From Hemibagrus wyckioides (taxonomy: Eukaryota; Chordata; Actinopteri; Siluriformes; Bagridae): 64,000 nucleotides of DNA. Shown here piece after piece: positions 1 to 20,300 of this stretch. The notes below the pieces were generated by a model. That model was not told the origin of the DNA, made no database searches, and saw only the letters and a list, made by a program, of their open reading frames with translations. Every line of letters begins with the position of its first letter. Within the stretch, counting starts at the first letter, position 1. The stretch is from the NCBI RefSeq assembly GCF_019097595.1, contig NC_080710.1, forward strand, positions 24,200,280 to 24,264,279, read 5' to 3'. The position numbers and the translations under genes were made by a program.

Positions 1-38
1 AATGAACATTTTTGTGTCTTTACATTTCTAACATGCAG

Positions 39-9196
<9,158 letters not shown>

Positions 9197-9290
9197 AACA
9201 TTCTACAGAAGTCTTTGGAAAGCCATTGTTCATGCCCAGATCTTCTCTTAAATGTAGAAAAAATAAAATAGTTACAATATCAAATGCATA
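9197..9290 (+). terminator. Myosin 3' UTR with poly(A) signal
   Basis: A canonical AATAAA sits at 9262-9267, about 66 nt after the stop codon. Cleavage is expected near 9280-9290. A later distal signal cannot be excluded. Confidence 0.6.
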
Positions 9291-9536
9291 TACTGTGCTT
9301 TTGCCTCATCCATTACATGTATACCATACACACACTTATGCATGCCAAGCGAGGTCGAAGGCTATGTATCTAAGTAACTTGTGCCTTGGCTACACCAATA
9401 TCAAAATGTATAATAAGATGAATAATGTTTCATCCTTGAGGTGCTTAAAAAATGGAGAACAGCAAATGTTGATGGAACAAATAGAGGAAACTGAAGCAGT
9501 AGCAGAACTCTGTGGTTAATTAGAAGTTAGAAGTCA
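9291..9536. other. Intergenic spacer, nothing recognised
   Basis: Sequence between the myosin poly(A) site and the first dispersed repeat. Short chance reading frames only. Confidence 0.5.
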
Positions 9537-9800
9537 AGTCAAGAAGCTTTTATTGTCATTTTAACAATATATAGCAGACGTAGTACACTGTACATGAAAA
9601 ACAGTGTAAATGAAGTAACGTTTCTCCAGGATCATGGTGCTACATAAAACAACATGGAGCTACATAAAACAACACAAAGCTCAGGACTAAAAATAAGTGG
9701 TCCTAACCACATAAAGAGCATTGTGTGCAACCTAGTGCAAACAGTGCAAGACAAAAAGACAGTGCAAAGAGACAATGGGAAACACTACAAGACATGTCTT
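9537..9800. repeat. Dispersed fish repeat (starts GTCAAGTCAAGAAGCTTTTA)
   Basis: Begins with a duplicated GTCAA motif followed by an AAGCTTTTATTGTCATTT-type segment, then blocks of ACATAAAACAACA and GTGCAAACAGTGCAA. I recognise this pattern as a common dispersed repeat of teleost genomes, perhaps a retroelement 3' end, but I cannot assign the family. The GTCAAGTCAAG motif recurs at 54902-54912. Confidence 0.45.
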
Positions 9801-9983
9801 GCAATACTTAAGTAGAGCAATGTCATGAATCCATTTAAGAATTAAGCTTTTATATGTACTGTGTGCTTACCCCATGCTCTATTTGTGGAAAAAATGATCA
9901 GAACTGAAGGTTCAACAGAGCCAAGTATTTAGATGGAGTACATTTCAGGTTCAAATGAGAAATCCTCAAATATCTGCATATAC

Positions 9984-10140
9984 TCACTAGGCACTGTATT
10001 AGAAACTCATGCACAATTGTCCATTCATGCAATTATCCAATCAGCCATGTGACTATAGATAATGCATAAAATCGGGCAGATATTGGTCAAGAGGTTCGTT
10101 TAATTTTTAATGGGGAAAATGTGACCCTATGACCCTTTCA
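9984..10140 (+). repeat. Tc1-like fragment, same family as the fold-backs at 44.2 and 50.8 kb
   Basis: Matches the left-end pattern of the element whose TIR reads TCCACTTTATTAGGAAC. Shared blocks are CATTCATGCAATTATCCAATCAGCC, GCATAAAATC and GGGGAAAATGTGA in the same order as at 44.2 kb. Only this end is present. Confidence 0.5.
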
Positions 10141-10319
10141 CAAATCTGTGCCACTGGAAAGAGCTAGCCAACTTTTTCACATCCTGAGCAGAATCTACTT
10201 TGTTCCTGAGTCACAGGTTCATGACAGTGTCCTCTTCAGAAACCTGACACAGACTTTTCCTGGGAGGGTCAAGTGTGCGATTCCTCTATAATTGCAACAA
10301 GATTTGTCAGGCAATTGTC

Positions 10320-11900
10320 AGGTAATGCTTCTGCCCCTGGAAACACTCCTCAGTGCTTTACCTTCTGACAGCACCCCTCTGACAGTCCTTGGAGACTTTA
10401 ACCAACCCCTCTGACCAGCTTCAGTCTTCTTGGGTTCTGACTCTTCTAAATTCATTCTCCCTGACATTGAACAATTGCCCTCTGACACACAAGGGAGAAC
10501 ACATGATCTGGTCTTTACTCATCCTTCCCCAACTACAGGCATGACCCCACTTCACATCTCTGATCAGCACCTGGTATCCTTAACCACCACTATCTCTATA
10601 CTACCTAAAACTAAATTCCAGCATCTCTTGCTTAACCTCCACTCTATCTCGCCTTCCTCTGTAGCTTCCTGCGTTCTTTCATCTCTTCCTGACCCTGAAT
10701 CCTTTTCCTCCCTACCCTTGGACTCACACTTTTCTCTCCTCTCTTTCCTCAATTATGGACCTCCTCTGCCCTCTGTCTACCAAACCCTGGAAGGCTTCTT
10801 GTCCTGCTGCTTGGCTGTCAGATGTGCTGTGCAGCAATCTGAGAAAACTACAATCAACAGAGAGAGAGAAATCACAACTTGACGCAGTTCTTGATGCAGA
10901 ACTTGACAACTTGCCTCTTATCGTGCGCCCCTGTCCAAATTCTCTTCAGACATGACTTCTGCCAAGACTGCCTTCTACAAGGAAAGGCTTGAAGCTTCTG
11001 CACAAGACTGTTGCAAACTCCACATCTTCTCTTTACTACTCAACCTTTTGGCTCCACCTGCTCCATCCTCCCTGACTGCTGAAGACTTCACCTCCTTTTA
11101 CAATGAGAAGATTGCCAGACCTTAATTTCTGCCCTGACTATGCCTACATTACATAGCCAGATCTCCCCTACCCCTTCATTGTTCCATCTCTCAACCACAG
11201 CAGCAGCAGATCTTGTAAGACCTCTTGCCTTTCATCACCACAGTCATCAATGTGGTGTCAACCACAGTCAGAGCTCCAGACTCTCAGGAGTCTTGGTATT
11301 CATGGAACATGGGAATGGTTTGCTTCCTGCCTGGATAGCCGCTCATATCAGGTAACGTGGAGGGGATTGACATCTGTTCCACGCACTCTCTACTAGTGTC
11401 CCACATAGCTCAGTACTTGATCCTCTCCTGTTCTCCCTTTACAACTAACTCTCTTGGCAAAGTTATATCCTCACATGGGTTCTCTTACCACTGCTATGCT
11501 GATGACACTCAACTTATCTTCTCCTTCCGGCCCTCAGATACCACAGCTTCTGCTCAGATCTCAGCATGTCTGGTAGACATATCGTGGATGATCTTATCAG
11601 CTGAAACTCAACCTAAGCAAAACTGAACTGCTGGTCATCCCTGGTGATTCATCCCCAGGATCTAGTGCTATCCCTGCACAACTTTCTGACCTTCCCTTCA
11701 GCCACTACTCACAACCTTGGGGTAACCATGGACAATCAACTAAACTTTTCCTCCCATGTTTCAAATGTGAGGTAGGTATATTTCAAGATTTTTTCTGTTC
11801 TGGCACTGAGATGGTGTAATGAACTTCCCCTATTAACTCTTTCCATGCCTTCTCTTTTGTTTTTGCTGCAGTCCTTCATTGCTATGCCTTTCAATTGAAT
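10320..11900 (+). mobile_element. Decayed LINE (L2/CR1-like) with endonuclease and reverse transcriptase pieces
   Basis: Conceptual frames with several shifts and stops show an endonuclease-like motif (TVLGDFN, 10382-10402) followed by a THKG segment. After an internal deletion comes a reverse transcriptase region with the YADD box (YADDTQLIFSF near 11494-11526) and the downstream KLNLSKTELLVIPGDSS-type segment at about 11600-11660. The RALRWCNELPL-type block follows near 11800-11830. The order is that of an L2-type non-LTR retrotransposon ORF2. It is inactive. The exact clade is my judgement. Confidence 0.7.
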
Positions 11901-12479
11901 CTGGATAGTCCTCTATAAACATTACTCAGAAGCTCTTCATGACCATGACTGCTTCCCTCACCACTGGTGTCCACCAACATGTTCTGCCTTACCAGGCACA
12001 ACTTCTTACAGTTAGCCTTAAGCTTACAGACCTGAACACTTTCCATTGAAACTCAATGTCTCTGACCTCACTCAGTACACAGAAGAAATCATTTTTGAGA
12101 TGGAAGTAAAATTGTCTATTGGTAGAGATTCTTCCAGATGCTGCCACACAACTTTTGAAGGCTCATCTGGGTTTTCCAGGTAAATCTGGCCATCATCCTC
12201 TTTGATAACTTCTCTCATACATTCTTTGCCAGCAAACTAACATTGCATATTCCCAATGCCAGTTTCACTTAAAGTGTCTAGTCCATCTAACACATCTGAT
12301 TACCTGCCGGCCACCTGAGTGACAATCTTGCAGATGAGTGGACCCTTTCTGATCGGATAGTGTGTTGATGGTCATGGAAACAGTCACATCATGGACGAAC
12401 TTGCTGACGTAGATGGTCACGGATACCACGTATTTCACAGTCTCTTCATCAGTTTCAGTCGCCATGAATATGTGCCAAT

Positions 12480-12740
12480 CAGTGGGCACAACATGAGACA
12501 CGGCTGCATTTTTGTCAGTATGAAATGAGGTGAGCCCATCTAGCTGAATGGAAGCATCAGGAACTCTGTTGCTAAGCCACATCTCCATGAAAACAAAGAC
12601 ACAGCAGACTCTAAACCCATGCCATGTAGTCTGCTGGAGTGGGATGTAATCCAAGAAATAGACATTAAAGAGCAGGACGGATGGAAGAGCTGGCTGGCTT
12701 GCTTTTGTTTTTTAGGCTTGCACAGACTCCCGCCCACTTG
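12480..12740 (-). mobile_element. Second LINE endonuclease fragment, opposite orientation
   Basis: On the minus strand the frames read CVFVFMEMWLSNRVPDASIQ followed by LDGLTSFHTDKNAAVS. This matches the N-terminal apurinic endonuclease region of fish non-LTR retrotransposons (a TETWL...IQLDGLT...R.DR pattern). Upstream KWAGV and LDYI blocks fit the same protein. It is frame-disrupted and lacks the reverse transcriptase. The open frame continuing to 12265 has no recognised match. Confidence 0.5.
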
Positions 12741-13059
12741 CCGTGCTTCTGCATTCTCTCATTACTTTTGACGTTCCAAAGCTGAGGAATGGATACCTGG
12801 CCGACACAGCAAGCCATCACACAGCTTCTCCAGCAGATCATCAAGCAGGTTGGCTGTTGCAAGATTACTGCACTGCACAATGCCTTTCTACATTTAAGTG
12901 CAATTTGTTATGCCTGCTCTTTCTCTCTTTTTTTAAAAAAAACTATTTTCAACTTGTGCTGCATTCACCTGACTTGTAATTCCCAGCCTCCCAACTAGAA
13001 AAAGTATAGTTAAGCTGAATGCAACACCCTTACAATGCAGCAAGGGTGTCCTGTCTTTT

Positions 13060-13095
<36 letters not shown>

Positions 13096-13680
13096 TATAT
13101 TATATTTATATAATCCCAACACTGGGATGATAAAGGCCTAAAAGTCCAATTTTTACAGCCGTAAAAGTTTGTGGCCAAGCACTGACTCAGTAATATAACA
13201 CCACCTGCTGGACAAAAACCTAAATGCACTCTCAAATACAATTAGAGGTTTTTCAAAATTACTGCAAAACTCACCGATATTGTGCATTTTGCACTGTATC
13301 AGACGTTTATCTGTTTTTTTGTTTTTTTTGATAAGTGTTAAATATTGTTTTACATGGAAATTCTCACATTTGAAAAATTACTCACAAATGTATTTATATT
13401 TATGGACAGACTCTAAAGTGCATCAATATCTTTAAGACAATAATAAAAATAAGTGACCGCTTCAACTGTATTCATGACTAACCTTTGCTTTTTGTTGACC
13501 AACACACGTTACTGCATTTTCACCTGAGCCTGCCTCCTTGCCCGGTCCTCTTCCCTTTCTTAGATTCTCTGATCCTTTCCTCAGTTTACATCTACATATT
13601 TTTAATTGCATTAACCTAAAAGAACAATGCAGTCAATATTCAGCATCAAGAAAATAAACACACTTCATAATACATGTTTG
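12741..13680. other. AT-rich intergenic spacer with a (TA)n tract
   Basis: Holds a poly-T plus (TA)n microsatellite at about 13060-13110. No gene or recognisable mobile element otherwise. Convergent transcripts from both genes would end on either side of this spacer. Confidence 0.5.
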
Positions 13681-13684
13681 CAAT

Positions 13685-16597
13685 ATTTTTAAACACATTA
13701 TTTTATTTAATGTTTAATTATCACATCACTAGTTAACAATTGACCACAATTAACACTTCTTTCAAACCAGAAAAAAAAAACTGAATTTCAAAATGAATGG
13801 GGGAGAGGGGTGGGGTGGAAGAAAACCTGCAAAAGACATTGTATGCACATGACAATGCTACCATACACATCCCAATTGTTCTTCATGCTCTTAGTATGTT
13901 TTATGTTAGTACAATATTTTAGCTGAAGCATGTTTTGGGGCATCTTACTCTTACATACGGGTAATTCGAACCAAAAAAAAAGTTTTTAAGATTGCGGTTG
14001 TATGCTGAAGCCTCAATATAACTTGAACGAGGGTAGTATGCTTCAGGTTTGTGGCTCTGTGATAAGTACTCAAGCTGGTACATCCAAATTAAACCAATTT
14101 CAATCACTGATCACACTGCCTTATTAGGGCAGCTAGATTCAATAAACCAGTTTAAATCAAAAACCTTTTCTGACATTTTTGATACTCTATGAACATCATA
14201 CCCACACATGACCTTGTGCTCCTCATATTTTAAGACTAGAACATAACGGGACAAGTACTATGTGAAACTCATCGGCTTCCATAATAACAGTTTGTAAATG
14301 TCAGTCTAATATGCAGGAGTAACACACTACCTAAAGCCACAACCAGCATACCAAAGCAATGGCAGTAATTGAGAAATGCAAATACAAAACATTCTTTCAT
14401 GTCAGCCCTTTTCTCAGAAAAAGGCAGTTAAATAATAATAATAATAATAATAATAATATTAATAATGATAATAATGATAATGAATAAAGATAATGACAAG
14501 CGCACTTCTTAACAACACACCAAAGCTTTACTTGACATTCTTTTATAACATGATTAATGTTTCCTTTATTTTCCAACTTTTTCTTCCAGCGCCAATATTG
14601 AGTGTATAAATATATATTTACATATAGTGGTGTGCTAGTTAATGAGAAACAATAGCTGTTAAATGAAAAAGCAGACTACACTGCATGTCACAAAAAAAAA
14701 GAAAGAAAAAGAATATTGCATACAGGGAAGCGACTTTAAATTGACCACATTTTATTTACCTAGCTGAAGGTTAAAAAATAAAGTCAACGAAACCCATACT
14801 CGGAGCATTTAAAAGCTGCACATCATAGTTCAAATACAAATATCTACAAACCTCTCGTTCTTCAAAATCACTATTACATAAATAAGAATTATTGCCCATG
14901 AATCAAAATAATCAACCCCCCTCCCACCCCACCCCCGATTTTCTCATCAGTGGCACTTTGATTGATCGATTATTACCGAGATAAAAATCTCAGTGTGGAT
15001 TTGAATGATCTGTGATTTGATAATAGTGCTCAAAACCTTCAACCGTATGAAGGTAATTTGTGCTAATAAAAGGGTATTTAACTAATATCTGAATTCATTT
15101 GATTGTAGTGTTTTGGAGCTCACTTCACTGCTAAAACATAAGGCAAAAATGCACTGCATTTAACACCATGATTTTCCTTGCAAAATTATGTTCCTTTCTC
15201 CACTGTAAGGGACCCCAAAAAAAAAAAAAACAACAACTCTGTGACATGTAAGGTTTTCTAAGTGGGACGCATGACTTTGACCACATTAAAAAGGCTATTC
15301 AGAGGTGACTAAGATTAAATGCTACAAGAGAAATAAGCTAACATAACTGCTGTCTCCAACATGCTTTCGGAACATACATGGGACTGTCAAATAATTCTTC
15401 AGTGACTAATAAATGTTATGCTGGCAAGCTTTGCTTTTACATGCCAAAACCATGTGTAAGTGGAACTGGAACTACATATAAGGACATTTACAGGTCAACT
15501 AAATTCCATTAAAGGCAATAACTGATCTAGCCCAACAAAATGCTTTGTGTCAGATTGACATTCTAAGTGCCTCTGTATCTTTCCAAAAGTAATTACTGAT
15601 TCAGACTCCCTCCTAAAAAATTAGGTCAAGCAGCACAAATGAGCTGCTTTTTTCTCCTCTTTTCATCTCAAACCAATGTCTAGGCACAGCACCAGCATCA
15701 AACTGTGGTACATGATCAATAACTTCATTTCAATTGCACTTAATTCACACTTCATGTAACATCCAATAAATTCATACCCATTTCCTTCCTCACATTCATT
15801 GTTCTAATAACTCTGCCGGCCTCATCACCCGCTGAGCGGGAACACTTTCTGAGACGTGTAAAGCTATGTTTGAGATTCTAAGCGGTACCTTTTGTGTATG
15901 TTTGTTTCAAGACGTAGTTAATGTCCTATACGCAAAGACTGCTGTATTGCTTTACTAAAAGGAAACAGATGACACAATCAAACATCCGAGTATACAGGAA
16001 ATGAAAAATCAAACATACATACAGCTTGTAGCCACAGTATTTACTCAAAAACATCACGAAACACAATTTTAGAGCAGTTTAGTTCAAACCTACAGGTGAG
16101 ACCGACTACATATGTTAAATGTGAGTTTCCTTGAAAAACAGTGAAAGCAAGTTGGTTATGAGACTTGAAGATACTGAAGCAGGGTAGTCGATGCTTATTA
16201 GGATCACATGACAGCCCCGCATGCTGACATAGAGGCGCAATACGACACTATGGTCCAACGTTTCTAAAGGGAGTTGTGTAAACACAAGAATGCAGGCCAT
16301 GTATCTTCAGATGACTACATTATGGGAAATCAGATCAATTCTAAGACTGCAGCACTGAATAAGACCAAACTTTCCAGGAAAAAAAACAAAAAAACAAAAA
16401 ACACACAGGACAGAGCCTACTAGTGAAGATGATGAATAAACTGCGTATGAATACAAGTTAAACAGCTAAGAAAGGGCCGGTGAATAGATTCCACCAAATT
16501 CATTTTTCACCTACTAATTGCCAGACTGAATACTCAGACGGAAACAGTATAGCCATGGGGCGAGGTTATGAGAGTTAACAGATGGTGGTGGGGGAAG
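13685..16597 (-). other. map4: Probable MAP4 3' UTR
   Basis: About 2.9 kb immediately downstream, on the minus strand, of the MAP4 stop codon. No ORF, intron signal or repeat element is evident apart from poly-A and (AAT)n runs at 14430-14460. The minus-strand poly(A) signal AATAAA lies at 13707-13702 and is followed by a GU-rich stretch. Other minus-strand AATAAA copies near 14555 and 14752 could give shorter tails. The length and absence of transposons fit a long brain- or muscle-type 3' UTR. This is inference. Confidence 0.5.
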
Positions 16598-16843
16598 TCA
16601 TGTGAGGAGTGTGTTGAGAGAGACAGTGTCACCCTCTTGGTCTTGAGAGGCTGAGAGGAGGGCAGGGGTGGTGGAGGAGCGAGGCAAGCGGGCTGTCACC
16701 AACGAGTCGTTGAATGAGACGCTGTTGCGGAGCGGATGGAGGTGGGCAGGGCTGTCACCCACGACGGGCCAGGTGATAATGTCGGCGCCGTGGTCCGTGC
16801 GAGAGCGTGCGTTTTCGCGGAAGTTGAGCTTGAAAGATTCAAT
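16598..16843 (-). CDS. map4: MAP4 exon 18 (tau-like C-terminus, also supplies the alternative stop)
   Basis: Acceptor after a long pyrimidine tract (TCCTCCTTGTTGCAG). Joined directly to exon 16 (phase 0) it encodes [20 protein letters not shown] and 61 more residues to TGA at 16598-16600. This is the tau/MAP2 C-terminal motif (K/FRENA.A.TDHGA). Joined through exon 17 it is read one base out and stops at 16841-16839. The first ~20 residues are conserved; the rest is Ser/Leu-rich and not recognised. Confidence 0.9.
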   Translation of the reverse strand: MESFKLNFRENARSRTDHGADIITWPVVGDSPAHLHPLRNSVSFNDSLVTARLPRSSTTPALLSASQDQEGDTVSLNTLLT

Positions 16844-17303
16844 CTGCAACAAGGAGGATTGGGAGAAAAACAGAAAGAAAAAAAAAAAAAAAAAGAGTTG
16901 GATACACAAAGGAGAGGAAGGTAGGAAGAAAAGGTGGACAGGAGGTGTTTGGAAATGAAATGATAAGGCGACAGTAAAAAGCAGAATTAGATGCCTGAAA
17001 AATAAGAAATCAAAATGATTTTGTGGTCAGGGAGAGATTATAGAGAGACAATCCTTCTCCCCACCTCCCCCCACAAAAGCAAACAAAACAAAATCAACAC
17101 AATCATGAAGTATAACAAAATATAAAATGAAAATGAATGTGAATTATTATACTTTGTCTAATTTTCTCCACAATACAATAGAATATATAGAATATAATAG
17201 TAATAGAGAATATGTCATGTTTGAAATTGTATTCTAATTCCCAGGTAAAAAACAAACAAACAAACAAATAATTTCTAAGAGTTATAAAATGCAGAAATTT
17301 CCT

Positions 17304-17335
<32 letters not shown>

Positions 17336-20300
17336 GGTATTTTCTTTTCTTCTAGGGTTGTTAATTTTGGGTCTACTTGGGAATGTTAATTTTGAAATAT
17401 ATCTATGACAACTATGAATATTGTAAACTATATCCCAGAGTAAGCAAACCAAGAGTAGCAGAGAGGCAAACACCCTACGATGGATGGACAAGTAGAAAGA
17501 ACCCAAGGAACAAGACTGAGCATGTGGATCCCGTAGGGTTAATAATAAATAATATAATAAAATAATAATAATCCCTAAAACATGATGATTAGCAATGAGC
17601 ATAGCAATAAACTCAGTTTCACTTGTCAGCAGTGAAATCATTTCTGAACTCAAAACATTTAAGTCAGGCTTGTAAATACACCTGATTGGAGGATCTTATG
17701 GTATTTAAGCCTGATGTATGACGGCTGCTTCCGAGGGAGAGAGGGCTGGAGCAGGCCTTGTGACTAGAGCGGGATGACACACAAACTTACTTGTTTCAGG
17801 GATGAGAGAATCCAGGCCCTGGGGGTCCCGGAGTGCCTCGCCCCCACATGCAGTGCCTTCCTTCAGCCCATTCTCCTGGGCTGGGCCGGCTGAGCCACTA
17901 GAGGTAGCCCCTGTGCCCTCAACTGTCTCCTGTTGCCCCTCAGCCTAGAAACACACAGCAGCGTGTCAATAGGACAGATGGAGATGTTGTGGATATGGAC
18001 TTGTGATCCCTTCTGAGAAAGACTAAAGATGTGTTCAGGTATTTGGGATGGTGCATGGATTGGAAGCAAACAAAGTGAAAATAACAGAAAACATTGCCCA
18101 AAACAAGGTACTATAAGGAAAAAAAAAAAGAATATTAACAAAATATTAAATTATTAAAAAAGTAAAAAAAAAAATATTTCAACGCAAAATCACATTTGAA
18201 AGACTGCAAGCTGATAAAATGTATACTATGAATATAACCTACATTGTACCACAAAATAATAAAGAGACAAGGTCCATGCACATGCAGCCAACCAATTCTG
18301 ACTGAAATGAAATGCGTGGATCATTATTTGTATAAATGTGGGGAATTATATGATTCACTAAAAATTCTTTAATGATGTATTATATATTGGAAAATAAACC
18401 AAAATAAAATCTTGTGCTACATTGTGCAACAATGTTTATAGTAGGGCAGCATGTAATGGTAATGTTATGAAATAATATGCTTATAACTACATTTAATTTT
18501 ATATTTATACAATATTATCAAAATACACTGTAGGTATATACAGTATACTACAATGTTTAAAAAAAAACATTCTAGTAATAGTTCATAATTTCTGACTGCT
18601 GTAATGTCTTAAATAAGGACTGTATATTATGTAAATGATTTTGTGGAGATGAAGATGTATAAATGATGAGTACAGCCATGGAGATTTTCATGCAGACATG
18701 GGTGACCATAGGCTGAGGGGTAAGGTGACATCACGACCAATAAATAAGCTGGTTGTTGGTTGGAGGCTTTTATTAACCCACCTTTGTTACTAAAATCCTT
18801 GATACTGAAATTCAGTTCTTTAAGAGCGTCGTCTTGCACTGAACTGTTTTCCCTGCCCCATCACACCTGATTCAATTCATTAAGGCCTTTATCACTAGCC
18901 CATGAGTCAGGTGGGTTGAAGCAAGCAAAGCACAAAACTGACCATATCAAAGTAACTGAAGTGAGAGCATTTGAAAAGAAGAATACTTAATGACACCCTT
19001 CCTTTACCTTCTACAAACAAAAAATACATATATTGATTGTAATTTGTTTCTCAGCTTCTCTGGACCAGACTCTAGAAAGATGCCCATTAGGTTTTAAAGG
19101 TAGTGATAATGTATTAAGTTTAAATTATTATTTACTAAACAGACATACCCACCATAATGCACTTACAATGAGTATTGAGCAATGATGTAGTAACACATAA
19201 AAACAAAATGGGGGGGGGGAGATATGTTAAAGAATAAATGATATACAATGGACTGTGACTAAAATCTTAAAGGACAGAAGACAGAATAATACATTTTGCA
19301 CATATTTCTGAGACTACTACTACTAATGATAATAATAAAGTCAAAAAACAGTCACATTTCTATAACTCCTTTCTCATACTCAAATCACCTTTTCACATTC
19401 ATCTTGCAGCTTTATAGACAACATATCAACAATTTAGGCACTGCTATTTTAGCCTTTTTGAAATCGAAATTGTTAACAAGCTGCTTCTCTTATATATCGG
19501 ACAAATAATTTACAACCAGTTTACTCAGATGTGTTTCTAGTGACCAGGCCACACACATAACCCAGTCAGGCTCACCACATACAAAATTTGGCATTGGGAT
19601 TTTGCCCAGTGCCTGTTGAACAGCAGGTATATGACAGGCAGTCTTAGACAAACCAGACCCTAGAAAAGGAAACTGGATTTGGGAATGAGGAATTTTGCTG
19701 GTGGTATAAGAAATAGCCTGAGTTAATGTGAGAGATGGAATGGTATGGACAAGACCGAGTTGGCTTTATGTCCGCAAACAGTAAATGCTCTGGTACCAAA
19801 CTTCTTGATTCTTGGCCTTGCAGTTGTTCCCAGTGGACAAGAAAGTTGCATCCAAGAGATTTCCAATCTCAGGAAAAAAAAAAAAAAAACCTCTGGCTGT
19901 TGTCTGTGCTTATGCACCAAAAAGAAGTTCAGAGTATTCAGCGTTCTTGGAGCAGGCACTAATATTATTATTATTATTATTATTGTGCTGGTGGACTCCA
20001 GTGGTGACAGAATGAAGTAAAGTTCAAGAAGAAGGCCTTCCATGAAATGCTCACATAGGACTCTAGAAATAACTAGGGTATAGGAAAGTCAGAGGGAGTC
20101 GAGCAAAGGCAGTTGCATAAGTTAAATTACACTATGTAACACGAATTTTGTTCCTGGGTAGTGAATGACATTTTTCAATTATTCTTGACGGAAAATGATT
20201 AAAAAAATAGCCATTAAGCCCCTTGTAGTTTGGGCTTTTAAGAGAACGAAAACCTCAAAACTTTCATGGCTAAGATGGGTTTTTTCTCTTAACTTAGGTT

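Noticed and set aside
12265..12654. 129-codon minus ORF considered as a novel gene or processed pseudogene
   Set aside because: Its N-terminal half matches a LINE endonuclease and the rest has no match; no promoter or exon signals.
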